Of a stretch of DNA of 64,000 nt, positions 37,581 through 46,144 are shown piece after piece. The stretch lies in NCBI GenBank assembly GCA_017935325.1, contig JAGBHV010000035.1:1-64000 (forward strand). Reading direction: 5' to 3'. Numbering within the stretch: the first letter of the stretch is position 1; every line of letters starts with the position of its first letter. The notes beneath the pieces were generated by a model that was not told the DNA's origin, ran no database searches, and saw only the letters and a list, made by a program, of their open reading frames with translations. Source of the stretch: Clostridia bacterium (GTDB taxonomy: Bacteria > Bacillota > Clostridia > Oscillospirales > Acutalibacteraceae). Both the position numbers and the translations under genes were made by a program.

Positions 37581-39083
37581 TTATTCGTGTTCTTCCCAAT
37601 CCATTGAGCGTTTTACAGCCTTTTTCCATCCTGCATAAATTCTGTCGCGTTCTTCAACATCCATTTCAGGGGTGAAAATTCTGTCAACTTCTCTGATTGA
37701 ACTTAACTCTTCCGTATCTTTCCAATATCCTACTGCAAGACCTGCAAGGAATGCTGCACCTAAAGCCGTGGTTTCTACCATTTTGGGACGGTCAACAGGT
37801 GTTCTTATAAGGTTTGACTGAATCTGCATCATGATATTACTTACAGATGCGCCACCATCAACACGCAGAGATGAAAGTTCAATACCTGAGTCTGCATTCA
37901 TAGCTTCAAGCAAATCTGTCATCTGGAAAGCAATACTTTCAAGGCAGGCTCTTGCTATATGAGCGCGGTTTGCACCGCGTGTAAGACCCATCATGCAACC
38001 TCTTGCGTACATATCCCAATACGGTGCGCCGAGACCGGTAAAAGCGGGAACAAAATAAACACCGTTTGCATCTTCTACCGTTTCTGCGAGTTCATCAATT
38101 CTTGGTGCAGTATCAATAAGATGTATTTCATCGCGAAGCCATTTTATAACTGAACCTGCGTTAAACGCACTTCCCTCAATAGAATATGTAATTTTATCTC
38201 CGATTCCCCATGCAACACCGGAAACAAGGTTATTTTTAGAATGTACTCTTTTTTCGCCTGTATTCATAAGCAGGAAGCAGCCTGTGCCGTAAGTATTTTT
38301 TGCCTGACCTTTTTCAAAGCAGGTCTGGCCGAAAAGTGCTGCAGGCTGGTCGCCGATTGAACTTGCAACGGGAATACCTGCCAGATCTTCAAGACCCAGA
38401 ATACCGTTTGTTACATATCCGTAAATTTCGCTTGACGGTCTTACTTCAGGCAACATGCTCATGGGAATTGAAAGCTCGTTACATAATTTTTCATCCCAGC
38501 AAAGCTTATCAACGTCAAAAATCATTGTTCTTGATGCATTTGAATAGTCAGTAACGTGTTTTCCCGTAAGCTTCCAGATAAGCCATGTATCAACCGTACC
38601 GAAAATAAGGTCGCCTTTTTCAGCTGCTTCTCTTGCACCGTCTACATTGTCAAGAATCCATTTGATTTTTGTTCCCGAAAAATATGCGTCAATAAGAAGT
38701 CCTGTTTTTTCTTTTACGTATTCTTCAATGCCTTTTTCTTTTAATTCTTCACACATTTTTGCAGTTCTTCTGCACTGCCATACTATTGCGTTATAAACAG
38801 GTTTGCCTGTGTTTTTATCCCACACAATAGTAGTTTCACGCTGATTGGTGATACCTATTGCAGCAATCTGCTCAGGTTTGATATCAGACTGCGCAAAAAG
38901 CTGCGTTACAGAGTTGAATTGACTGTAAAGAATTTCCATAGGGTCGTGTTCAACCCAGCCTGTGTTAGGATAAATCTGATTAAATTCTCTCTGTGACTTT
39001 GCCACGATGTTGCCTTGTTTATCAAACACAACTGCTCTTGAACTTGTTGTTCCCTGGTCAAGTGAAAGAATATATTTTTCCAT
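37581..39083 (-). CDS. glpK: Glycerol kinase
   Basis: 500 residues, normal for Glp[19 protein letters not shown] opens the protein, [19 protein letters not shown] and [13 protein letters not shown] follow, and the FGGY signature region [17 protein letters not shown] is present. It phosphorylates glycerol to glycerol-3-phosphate. The HPr-phosphorylated histidine of Firmicute enzymes appears to be in the [16 protein letters not shown] or AFNAGS region but I cannot place it securely. AGGGAGG lies before the ATG. A terminator-like hairpin stands between its predicted promoter and start. No glpF or glpD is adjacent. Confidence 0.96.
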   Translation of the reverse strand: MEKYILSLDQGTTSSRAVVFDKQGNIVAKSQREFNQIYPNTGWVEHDPMEILYSQFNSVTQLFAQSDIKPEQIAAIGITNQRETTIVWDKNTGKPVYNAIVWQCRRTAKMCEELKEKGIEEYVKEKTGLLIDAYFSGTKIKWILDNVDGAREAAEKGDLIFGTVDTWLIWKLTGKHVTDYSNASRTMIFDVDKLCWDEKLCNELSIPMSMLPEVRPSSEIYGYVTNGILGLEDLAGIPVASSIGDQPAALFGQTCFEKGQAKNTYGTGCFLLMNTGEKRVHSKNNLVSGVAWGIGDKITYSIEGSAFNAGSVIKWLRDEIHLIDTAPRIDELAETVEDANGVYFVPAFTGLGAPYWDMYARGCMMGLTRGANRAHIARACLESIAFQMTDLLEAMNADSGIELSSLRVDGGASVSNIMMQIQSNLIRTPVDRPKMVETTALGAAFLAGLAVGYWKDTEELSSIREVDRIFTPEMDVEERDRIYAGWKKAVKRSMDWEEHE

Positions 39084-39107
39084 ATCCTATCCTCCCTGAA
39101 AATAAAA

Positions 39108-39150
39108 AGGGAAAACTTACAACTTAAAATTAAAGCTGCTTGTTTTCCCT
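39108..39150 (-). terminator. Terminator-like hairpin in the glpK leader
   Basis: On the minus strand AGGGAAAAC (39142-39150 region) pairs with GTTTTCCCT (39108-39116 region), followed by TTTTTATTTT, 15-20 bases before the glpK ribosome binding site and after its predicted promoter. This suits transcription attenuation. Confidence 0.55.
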
Positions 39151-39175
39151 CCAATTAACTTAATACTCTTCTTAT

Positions 39176-39204
39176 ATCTTAATCCAAAACCGGTAAAAAG
39201 TCAA
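39176..39204 (-). promoter_or_regulatory. Promoter for the glpK operon
   Basis: Minus-strand TTGACT (39199-39204), a 17-base spacer and TAAGAT (39176-39181). The start would fall near 39168, upstream of the hairpin. Confidence 0.6.
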
Positions 39205-39224
39205 TATACATATATGTTTCTTTG

Positions 39225-40346
39225 TTATACTTTCTGATTCTTTCTGAAGTTGGGCATATCCATTGCTTTACCGCCGTTCTGAACAGAAATATTTGAAAGA
39301 AGACCTACTGCTGTCCATTCAACTGCATCATAAACGTCAACATAGGGCTTTGTACCGTTTGCAACTGCATCGATGAAATCTTTTACGATAAAGAAGTCGC
39401 CGCCTTCGTGACCTGTTTTTCTCTGCTCTTCAGTTGCAGTTTTATATCTTTCGGGGAGATATAATCCTTCATATTCTTTAAGAGGTGCCCATTCCTGCTT
39501 GTAGCCGTAAACTGCATCGTCGGGTTTGATGTGAACTTTGTGGTCGTCACCAAGTCCTCTGGGTGCTTCATAAGCACCGTTTGTACCCTGGAGAAGATAA
39601 TAGTTCATTTTATGAGGTCTGTTTGAAATGCAGTCAACACGTACTTTAACAAGCTCGCCTTCGTCAAGAGTACACATTGTAACTGTTGTATCGTCCTGAT
39701 GGAACTGGGGAGCAGTAAAGCTGCCTGTGCCGAAAGAAGAAACTGATGTGATTCTCTTTCCGTCAGGGAAGCATTTCATAACCGGGCCGAGAGAATGTGT
39801 GGGATAGAAGCATCCTCTTGTGCCGAGCTGCCAATAGCTTCTCCATGAAGTTTTACCGTTTTTATAAATTGCAAGGTCTTTGATATCGTGAAGATATTCG
39901 CCCTCTGCATAGTAAAGCTTGCCAAATACGCCTGCTGCAGACATATTCTTAATCATCTGTGCCTGAGGAGAATAGCAGTAGTTTTCTGCCATCATATATG
40001 TTTTACCGCTTTTTTCAACTGCTTCAACAAGCCAATGAAGTTCATCCATTGTAACACCTGCAGTAACTTCGCTCATAACGTGTTTACCTGCTTCAAGAGC
40101 AGCAAGAGTCTGCATAACATGGTACTGCATGGGAGTTGCAATAATAACTGCATCAATATCGCTTTCAAGCATATCGTCAAAAATTCTGTATGTTTTGGGG
40201 ATATTGTACTGTTCAGAAATTTCTTTGAGAACACCTTCATCAAGGTCACAGATTGCTGCAACTTCAACATTTTCGCAATTCTGCAGGCCCATAATCATGC
40301 ATTTACCTCTGGCACCTACAATACCTACTTTGATTTTCTTTTCCAT
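39225..40346 (-). CDS. Gfo/Idh/MocA-family oxidoreductase, GH109-like
   Basis: 373 residues. The N-terminal Rossmann domain starts KVGIVGARGKCMIMG with conserved TPMQYHVMQTLAALEAGKHV, as in Gfo/Idh enzymes. The C-terminal half has GTRGCFYPTHSLGPVMKCF and GHEGGDFFIVKDFIDAV, features I associate with NAD-dependent family 109 alpha-N-acetylgalactosaminidases. Secretion signals are absent. It could be either a sugar dehydrogenase or a NAD-dependent glycosidase. It starts 3 bases after the GNAT gene. Confidence 0.82.
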   Translation of the reverse strand: MEKKIKVGIVGARGKCMIMGLQNCENVEVAAICDLDEGVLKEISEQYNIPKTYRIFDDMLESDIDAVIIATPMQYHVMQTLAALEAGKHVMSEVTAGVTMDELHWLVEAVEKSGKTYMMAENYCYSPQAQMIKNMSAAGVFGKLYYAEGEYLHDIKDLAIYKNGKTSWRSYWQLGTRGCFYPTHSLGPVMKCFPDGKRITSVSSFGTGSFTAPQFHQDDTTVTMCTLDEGELVKVRVDCISNRPHKMNYYLLQGTNGAYEAPRGLGDDHKVHIKPDDAVYGYKQEWAPLKEYEGLYLPERYKTATEEQRKTGHEGGDFFIVKDFIDAVANGTKPYVDVYDAVEWTAVGLLSNISVQNGGKAMDMPNFRKNQKV

Positions 40347-40349
40347 TTG

Positions 40350-40931
40350 TCAGTCCTCCAATTTAATATAACAATAATGACTTGCGTCTTCTTCTTTAAG
40401 CATTTCAAGCTCTTTAATGCCGTATTCTTTCATTACAGCAACCCAGCGGTCATACATACCTTCGTCGTATTCAACGGGCTGGAAGCCATAAGAAAGATAA
40501 CTCTTTACTGCTGCCTTTCTCCATTCATCTGTTGTAAGGAAAGCATAGTCGCAACCATCATCATAGAGTTTATTGACAGCAATCTGATTAAGAACGTTGC
40601 CGAGACCTTTACCTCTCATATCACTTCTTACAGATACCATATGTACATGTCCCATATTTTTATCGGGGTGGTAAATTACTGCAGTAGTTGCAACATGTTC
40701 GCCGTTATAGTCGATAAAGAAAAGGTCTTTTTCAGGAACAAGGTCATCACAGCCGAAAATTGCATCCTGAAAATTCTTTTCAGTTGCATCTTCGCCTACA
40801 AGACCGTTTTTGCAGATTTCAATCCATGCGGGGATATCGCTTTCATCTTTATAATTAACAACAGTAAAACCTTCGGGAAGTTTTATCGGGTCAGGCTTCT
40901 GTCTTTTCCAATACATCTTAAGCTGTGCCAT
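40350..40931 (-). CDS. GNAT-family N-acetyltransferase
   Basis: 193 residues with the acetyl-CoA binding motif VRSDMRGKGLGNVLN (R/Q-x-x-G-x-G/A) and the preceding beta strand VHMVSV. The later AFLTTDEWRKAAVKSYLSYGF is the usual C-terminal GNAT element. The acceptor is unknown. AAGGAG precedes the ATG. It is the first gene of a two-gene unit with the Gfo/Idh gene. Confidence 0.85.
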   Translation of the reverse strand: MAQLKMYWKRQKPDPIKLPEGFTVVNYKDESDIPAWIEICKNGLVGEDATEKNFQDAIFGCDDLVPEKDLFFIDYNGEHVATTAVIYHPDKNMGHVHMVSVRSDMRGKGLGNVLNQIAVNKLYDDGCDYAFLTTDEWRKAAVKSYLSYGFQPVEYDEGMYDRWVAVMKEYGIKELEMLKEEDASHYCYIKLED

Positions 40932-41002
40932 ATTTTTACTCCTTTGCTTTTTGTTTATAATATACTATCACATCCGGATAACTTTTTCAATCAGTTTACG
41001 AA

Positions 41003-41030
41003 AAAAAATGCTCCTTTCAGGAGCATTTTT
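41003..41030 (-). terminator. Terminator after the dockerin-SpoIID gene
   Basis: TGCTCCT (41009-41015) pairs with AGGAGCA (41019-41025) with a 3-base loop and A/T runs on both sides, so it ends transcription from the right. Confidence 0.8.
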
Positions 41031-41032
41031 GA

Positions 41033-42145
41033 TTATACATATTCTATTGTATAGCAAGGCGAACGTAGCCCGAGTTTTACGTAAAATGTTGAGCCTTTTA
41101 TTGTTTTCTTGCCGTCAATTGAAATCTGCAAGGGATGTCCGATTTTTGAGTTTACGGAACTGTCGTGGCTGACAATTTTTATCCATTTTTCGGGATTTCC
41201 TGAAAGAGTCACACCAAAGCTGCCTTCAAGCTTAGCTTCCATCTGCGCTTTTGTGAGAGTTATTGTTGTTTTATAGCCTGAAACGTTTTTGTCGTACTTA
41301 CTTTCAACCCTTGTAAGATACGGAAGGTCCTGATACCAGATGTCACAGCATTTTGCCGTCGTACCTGAGGAAGTTGCGAAATAAGTAGTAAGAGCAACAC
41401 TGCCGTTATAAGTAAGATACTGACCCATAACCTCGTCAACTGCTGCATAAATTTTATCGCTCTGCGGTGCGGAAGCAACATTTGCTTTCATTCCGTGGTC
41501 ATTGCCGCCGAAGTTTTTGCCGAAATTATCGTGATACTTTCCGTAAGTATAAAGTGCAACGCACTGTGCCTTTATAGCTTCCTTATGTGAAGAAGGTCCT
41601 ATTTCCATGTAAACGGCACCGGCAAGATAATCTCTCATTGAATATTCAACTGATTTATAAGTAACTTTTTTAGGTGCAGTAGTATCTTTTGTTACAAGCT
41701 TTGTTCCGGGATAATAATGCGAAAGAATCTGTTTGTAAGTCATACCATCATTTTTTGCATAGAGGTGTGCACCGTTCTGGCTCATACCTACATCATGACC
41801 CCAGCCGTAAGTTGTGATTTTAAACTCACCCTTTTTAGAGGAAGATGTTGTTGACGATGAAGAAGATGATGAATCACCTTTGCCGAGAAGAATGTTGTAA
41901 ACCTTCATTGCATCTGCTACGCTGATTGAACCGTCAGCATTAACATCTGCTCTTTTTTTTGCTTCGGTGCCAAGAGACCCTTTGCCTGCCGTATAATTAA
42001 ACACAAGCATTGCGTCATTGACAGCCACACTACCGTCTCCGCTTACGTCACCTTTGACAGCAGCGAAAGTGTTTATTGAACCGATACTCAGAACAAATGT
42101 TACTATCGCCAATATCACGCTAAGATAGCGTTTAGATTTATTCAC
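41033..42145 (-). CDS. Secreted dockerin protein with a rearranged SpoIID/LytB-type domain
   Basis: 370 residues. Signal peptide ends near residue 28. Residues 32-90 are a type I dockerin with two calcium-binding repeats (GDVSGDGSVAVNDAMLVFNY and ADVNADGSISVADAMKVYNI). A serine linker (91-103) leads to a SpoIID/LytB-like catalytic part. The GWGHDVGMSQNGA motif (114-126) with MTYKQILSHYYPGT is normally C-terminal in SpoIID but here comes first, followed by the usually N-terminal piece YLAGAVYMEIGPSS with E181 (equivalent to the SpoIID catalytic Glu) and EAIKAQCVALYTYG. The domain thus looks circularly permuted. SpoIID is a peptidoglycan lytic transglycosylase; a similar role at the surface is inferred. 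Confidence 0.85.
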   Translation of the reverse strand: MNKSKRYLSVILAIVTFVLSIGSINTFAAVKGDVSGDGSVAVNDAMLVFNYTAGKGSLGTEAKKRADVNADGSISVADAMKVYNILLGKGDSSSSSSSTTSSSKKGEFKITTYGWGHDVGMSQNGAHLYAKNDGMTYKQILSHYYPGTKLVTKDTTAPKKVTYKSVEYSMRDYLAGAVYMEIGPSSHKEAIKAQCVALYTYGKYHDNFGKNFGGNDHGMKANVASAPQSDKIYAAVDEVMGQYLTYNGSVALTTYFATSSGTTAKCCDIWYQDLPYLTRVESKYDKNVSGYKTTITLTKAQMEAKLEGSFGVTLSGNPEKWIKIVSHDSSVNSKIGHPLQISIDGKKTIKGSTFYVKLGLRSPCYTIEYV

Positions 42146-42280
42146 AAATAATCCGCCTCCATAAACAAAATAATTCTATTTTGCATCCTACGTTTTATAA
42201 TGGTAACAAAAAAATTACAAAAAATCAAGTCTTTTTCGAAAAAGATAACAAATTATTACTTTTTTTCATTATTATGAACA

Positions 42281-42311
42281 AAAAAAGGCGTACCGTTTTG
42301 CACGATACGCC
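42281..42311 (-). terminator. Terminator after the repeat-bearing lipoprotein
   Basis: GGCGTA (42287-42292) pairs with TACGCC (42306-42311) with further pairing inside, and the minus strand continues into seven T residues. Confidence 0.85.
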
Positions 42312-42337
42312 CAAAAATTGTTTTATAATTGTTAAAA

Positions 42338-43249
42338 TCAGAATGTAACTGTGTAGTCAACAGCTGCTCTGAGGTTCTTAACACCAAGTTTAACAACAAG
42401 TTTGATATCAGCATCCTCAACAAGGATGTTTACAAGATAGTGCCATCTGCCGCTTGTGATGATGCCTGTGCTCTTGTTGATGTTAGCTTTAACTGTTACG
42501 TCTGTGTAAGTAAGAGAAACTGTATTCTTACCTCTTGAGATTTCTGCACCGAGTTCGTTAAGAGCGCCATCGATGTTACCGAGAGTACCAAGTACGCGAC
42601 CAACAGGACCTGCTGAACTATCAGCTGTGGGGCCGTCTGTCTGTTCTTTACCTACGAGTTCAACTGTGATAACGCCGTTCTTTTCTGTAGCTTTGATTGA
42701 TTTAAGGTCAGACAACTTGATTTCGCCATAACCGGGAATGTTAGATGTGGGAGATGAGTTTCTCTTAAGTGTTTTGTCGATAACGGGTGATACGATGTCA
42801 AGAACACCGCCAAGACCGCCGTCAGCTGTGATTTTACCACCGTTGCCGAGAACCATTTTTGACTGGCCCTGAGGAGCTTTCTTGTCTGTTGCTACTACAG
42901 CTTTGTTGTAGAAATCAAGGATTTCCTGATCTGACCACTGAGAAACGGGTTTTTCGCCCTCTTCTTTCTTGTCGTCTTCCTTCTTGTCGTCTTCTTTCTT
43001 GCCGTCTTCTTTTTTATCGTCTTCTTTTTTGTCGTCTTCTTTTGTTACGACTTCTGTTTCGCCGTCTTCGTTTGTAACGATTTCTGTTTCAGGTTCTGCT
43101 GTTTCGTCTTCACCGGCTACTTCACCTGCTGCGTCTGCAACTGTTGTTGCTTCGGGAGCTGCTGTTGTTTCTTCTTCCTTTTTATCGCCGCATGCTGCGA
43201 AAGAAAGAAGCATTGCGCCTGCCATGAGAATTGCTAATAACTTTTTCAT
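42338..43249 (-). CDS. Lipoprotein with Asp/Lys/Glu repeat, unknown function
   Basis: 303 residues from the ATG at 43249 (AAAGGGG upstream). A lipoprotein signal ends LSFAAC with the cysteine at residue 20. Residues 21-70 are acidic and threonine-rich, 71-97 are repeats of DDKKE, and the rest is a globular domain of unknown type (SQWSDQEILDFYNKAVVATD, KAPQGQSKMVLGNGGKI, VKLGVKNLRAAVDYTVTF). The charged repeat probably spans the cell wall, placing the domain outside (inference). I recall related proteins in Ruminococcaceae without known role. It has its own terminator. Confidence 0.75.
   Translation of the reverse strand: MKKLLAILMAGAMLLSFAACGDKKEEETTAAPEATTVADAAGEVAGEDETAEPETEIVTNEDGETEVVTKEDDKKEDDKKEDGKKEDDKKEDDKKEEGEKPVSQWSDQEILDFYNKAVVATDKKAPQGQSKMVLGNGGKITADGGLGGVLDIVSPVIDKTLKRNSSPTSNIPGYGEIKLSDLKSIKATEKNGVITVELVGKEQTDGPTADSSAGPVGRVLGTLGNIDGALNELGAEISRGKNTVSLTYTDVTVKANINKSTGIITSGRWHYLVNILVEDADIKLVVKLGVKNLRAAVDYTVTF
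42961..43035 (-). repeat. Five tandem 15-bp repeats encoding DDKKE
   Basis: Five 15-base units of the CTTCTTTCTTGTCGT type run without a break and encode the pentapeptide repeat of the lipoprotein; third-position changes between units keep the peptide nearly constant (one DGKKE). Confidence 0.9.
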
Positions 43250-43367
43250 TGGATTTTTATCCCCTTTCAAAAAATGTTTGGAACGATATAAATTTACTAT
43301 AAATTTTACTTTTTGTCAATAGAGTATTGATTATAAAGTGCTAAAAAATATTAAAAAGGCTTAATAT

Positions 43368-44036
43368 TTAACGATATTTTAATAATATCAGTTGCATAAG
43401 CTCCTGCGGTTGAGCAATTATATAATCAGCTCCTGATTTTTCAAGAACGTTTCTGTCGCGGAAACCCCATAAAACTCCTGCCGAAACAAGTCCTGCATTT
43501 TTCGCAGTCAGAATATCTGTATCAGAATCGCCTACGAAAATACATTCATCTTTTGTCAGCGACAAATCACTGATTGCATTAAGCACCAGCTGAGGGTCAG
43601 GCTTTGGCAAAACTCCGTCTTTTACTCCGTATGCATCAACAATCAGGTCACCGAAGAAATCCTTGCACAGTTGTTTGACTGCGTCATCGTTTTTATTAGA
43701 TATTACAACCGCTTTTATGTCTGCTTTTTTCAGTGTTTCAAGGCAATTTATAATTCCTTTATACGGACGCGTTTTGTTTTTCATGTTCTTATTATATGAA
43801 GCTCTGAAAAACTCATAACACTCTTTATACTCTTGTTCGGAAACGTTTTGCGGCAAGCTTCTCATAACAAGCTTTGCCATTCCGTTGCCGACAAACTTCC
43901 GTATTTCCTCAAGGCTTCTTTTTTCATACCCTTTCAGAGCCAGCATTTCATTTACGCTGTCGGCAAGGTCTTCAAGGCTATCAAGAAGCGTTCCGTCTAA
44001 ATCAAAGATTACTGCTTTATACAAATTACTCACCAA
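43368..44036 (-). CDS. HAD-family hydrolase, phosphoglycolate-phosphatase-like
   Basis: About 222 residues. HAD motif I is VIFDLDGTLLDS, motif II VVISNKN, motif III lysine in LPKPDP and motif IV FVGDSDTDI, with the helical cap of the Gph/beta-phosphoglucomutase subgroup. It dephosphorylates small phosphoesters. The frame overlaps the end of rnfB, and the start is unclear: TTG at 44036, GTG at 44033 or TTG at 44024, the last with GGTGAG before it. It closes the rnf operon. Confidence 0.88.
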   Translation of the reverse strand: MVSNLYKAVIFDLDGTLLDSLEDLADSVNEMLALKGYEKRSLEEIRKFVGNGMAKLVMRSLPQNVSEQEYKECYEFFRASYNKNMKNKTRPYKGIINCLETLKKADIKAVVISNKNDDAVKQLCKDFFGDLIVDAYGVKDGVLPKPDPQLVLNAISDLSLTKDECIFVGDSDTDILTAKNAGLVSAGVLWGFRDRNVLEKSGADYIIAQPQELMQLILLKYR

Positions 44037-44832
44037 GATTTATAAGTGTAATACATTTAACAGGACAAACCTCTGTGCATTTTCCGCAACCTGTGCATTT
44101 TTCGTAATCCACATGAGCTTTGTTTCCTTCAACTGTAACTGCGCCGAATTCGCATGTTTTTGCACATTTCATGCAGCCGATACAGCCTGTTTTGCATTCT
44201 TTTCTTGTCATTGCGCCTTTATCACCGTTCTTGCAAAGAACTGCCGCTTTGCTCTGATGAACGGGAAGGAGTTCAATAAGATGCTTCGGACATGCTTTGA
44301 TACACATTCCGCATGCACGGCACATTGTGGGGTCAATACGCGCAACACCGTCACAGATTTTAATTGCATCGTAAGGGCAGACATTGATACAGTCGCCGAA
44401 ACCGATACATCCGTACTGACATTTTTTCGGTCCGCCGAAAAGCTGCTGAGCCATTGAACAACTGTGAACACCTTCATATTCAAGCTTTGTGTCACAATTT
44501 CCGCAGCTGCCCTGACAAAGAACGATTGCTGCTTTGGGTTCAATGCTTCCTGCTGCAAGACCTGTGATTTCAGCTATCTGCGCCGACACTTCACTTCCGC
44601 CGGGTGAACAGAGGTTAGTCTGTGTTGTTTCACCCTTTGACAATGCAGCAGCGTAACCGTCACAGCCTGAAAAACCGCAGGCACCGCAGTTAGCACCGGG
44701 AAGACATTCTCTGATTTTTTCAGCTTTTTCGTCAACGGGAACTGCCATAACTATAGAGGCAACAGCAAGGCCAAGACCTGCAATAATACCAATTGAGGCA
44801 ACTATAATAACTGCAATAATTATCGGACTCAT
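44026..44832 (-). CDS. rnfB: Rnf complex subunit B (ferredoxin-type iron-sulfur protein)
   Basis: 268 residues. One N-terminal membrane helix (3-30), then the RnfB [4Fe-4S] domain with C49, C52, C57 and C75 (NCGACGFSGCDGY), then further ferredoxin-type CxxCxxCxxxC clusters (CRACGMCIKACP, CIGCMKCAKTC, CTGCGKCTEVCP). RnfB receives electrons from ferredoxin and passes them to the membrane part. It lies 14 bases after rnfA. Confidence 0.96.
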   Translation of the reverse strand: MSPIIIAVIIVASIGIIAGLGLAVASIVMAVPVDEKAEKIRECLPGANCGACGFSGCDGYAAALSKGETTQTNLCSPGGSEVSAQIAEITGLAAGSIEPKAAIVLCQGSCGNCDTKLEYEGVHSCSMAQQLFGGPKKCQYGCIGFGDCINVCPYDAIKICDGVARIDPTMCRACGMCIKACPKHLIELLPVHQSKAAVLCKNGDKGAMTRKECKTGCIGCMKCAKTCEFGAVTVEGNKAHVDYEKCTGCGKCTEVCPVKCITLINLGE

Positions 44833-44846
44833 TTATGTTACCTCCT

Positions 44847-45434
44847 TTAAGCAAAAATGTTTTCCACAAGGCCTGCAAAGCCAAGGAAAGACATTGAAAC
44901 CAGCGACGCTGCAACGAGTGTTATAGGAAGACCTTTAAGGCTTTCGGGAACATCGCTTGATTCCATTCTTTCACGGACACCTGCAAACATAACCATTGCC
45001 ACAAGGAATCCGATACCGGCGCCGAGTGAGTTAACCATTGACTCTGCAAAGCTGTAGCCGTTATCAATGTTGAGAAGAACAACACCTAAAACTGCACAGT
45101 TTGTTGTAATAAGAGGAAGATAAATGCCCAGTGAATTATAAAGAGGAGGCATATATTTCTTCAGAACAATTTCAACTAACTGAACGAGTGCGGCAATAAC
45201 AAGAATGAATACGATTGTCTGCAGATATTCAAGTCCGTTATTTACAAGAAGTGTGTTAATCGGGTATGTAACCGCAGTTGCAAGTACCATAACGAAAATA
45301 ACTGCAAGGCTCATACCTGTGGCTGTTTTTGTTTTCTTTGAAACGCCGAGGAACGGGCAGATACCGAGGAACTTTGCAAGAACAAAGTTTTGTGTCAGGA
45401 TTGCTGTAAGCAAAATTGAGAAGAAGATTTTCAT
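44847..45434 (-). CDS. rnfA: Rnf complex subunit A (membrane protein)
   Basis: 195 residues, six membrane helices. LTQNFVLAKFLGICPFLGVSKK contains C26 and LITTNCAVLGV contains C113, the residues that with those of RnfE hold the membrane [2Fe-2S] cluster. The start overlaps the rnfE stop by four bases. Confidence 0.96.
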   Translation of the reverse strand: MKIFFSILLTAILTQNFVLAKFLGICPFLGVSKKTKTATGMSLAVIFVMVLATAVTYPINTLLVNNGLEYLQTIVFILVIAALVQLVEIVLKKYMPPLYNSLGIYLPLITTNCAVLGVVLLNIDNGYSFAESMVNSLGAGIGFLVAMVMFAGVRERMESSDVPESLKGLPITLVAASLVSMSFLGFAGLVENIFA

Positions 45435-46144
45435 CTGTCACAGTCCTCCTTTTCAGAAGAAGTACAAGTTGCAAACATAGGACATGCTTTACATGAATGA
45501 AGCTGTGCCTTCGGTTTGCCTTTTCTCTCTGCAATCTTGTTTGCAAGCATGATAAGCATGCCGAAAACAAAGAAACCACCGGGAGCAAGAATAAATATAA
45601 GAATCGGGTTTTCACCGAAAATCGGTGACCACAAAGCTTTGCCGTCATTGATAAGGCTGATTGTAACTGTACCTGTGCCGAAAAATTCGCGTATGAAGCC
45701 CATAAGGAACAACGCAATGGTAAAGCCTATTCCCATTCCGAGACCGTCAACAGCTGAAGCTAAAACATTGTTCTTGCCTGCAAAAGCTTCTGCCCTGCCG
45801 AGGATGATACAGTTAACAACGATAAGCGGCAGATAAACGCCAAGCTGTTCATCAAGTGAAGGAGCGAAAGCTTTAACGAGCATCTGCACAATTGTAACGA
45901 AAGATGCAATAACAACAACGTATGCGGGAATTCTGACTTTTGAGGGAATAACCTTTCTCAAAGCAGATATTGCAATATTAGAACAGATAAGAACTATTGT
46001 TGCTGCAAGTCCCATACCTATAGCACTTTCAACAGAGGTTGAAACAGCAAGAGTAGGGCAAGTACCTAAAACGAGACGAAGAACAGGGTTTTCGTCAAGA
46101 AAACCTTTGGTCAGTTCTTTACCGAGAGATTTTTTCTCTGCCAT
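45431..46144 (-). CDS. rnfE: Rnf complex subunit E (membrane protein) with cysteine-rich tail
   Basis: 237 residues. It is the homologue of RnfA: NPVLRLVLGTCPTLAVSTS (C29) and IVVNCIILGRAEAFA supply the two cluster cysteines in inverted topology. The last 25 residues are unusual, with CKACPMFATC and a further cysteine (KEDCDR), perhaps an extra metal or disulfide site. Start and stop overlap rnfG and rnfA. Confidence 0.95.
   Translation of the reverse strand: MAEKKSLGKELTKGFLDENPVLRLVLGTCPTLAVSTSVESAIGMGLAATIVLICSNIAISALRKVIPSKVRIPAYVVVIASFVTIVQMLVKAFAPSLDEQLGVYLPLIVVNCIILGRAEAFAGKNNVLASAVDGLGMGIGFTIALFLMGFIREFFGTGTVTISLINDGKALWSPIFGENPILIFILAPGGFFVFGMLIMLANKIAERKGKPKAQLHSCKACPMFATCTSSEKEDCDR

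Noticed and set aside
39888..41054. 388-codon plus-strand frame opposite the Gfo/Idh and GNAT genes
   Set aside because: It spans two well-supported minus-strand genes, and the product is a Cys/Phe/His-rich run typical of antisense translation.
41033..42145. Calling this gene the sporulation protein SpoIID
   Set aside because: The dockerin, signal peptide and changed motif order make it a surface protein that shares the domain; no sporulation genes are nearby.
42958..43045. CRISPR or regulatory direct-repeat array
   Set aside because: The 15-base units are contiguous, without spacers, and in frame within the lipoprotein gene.
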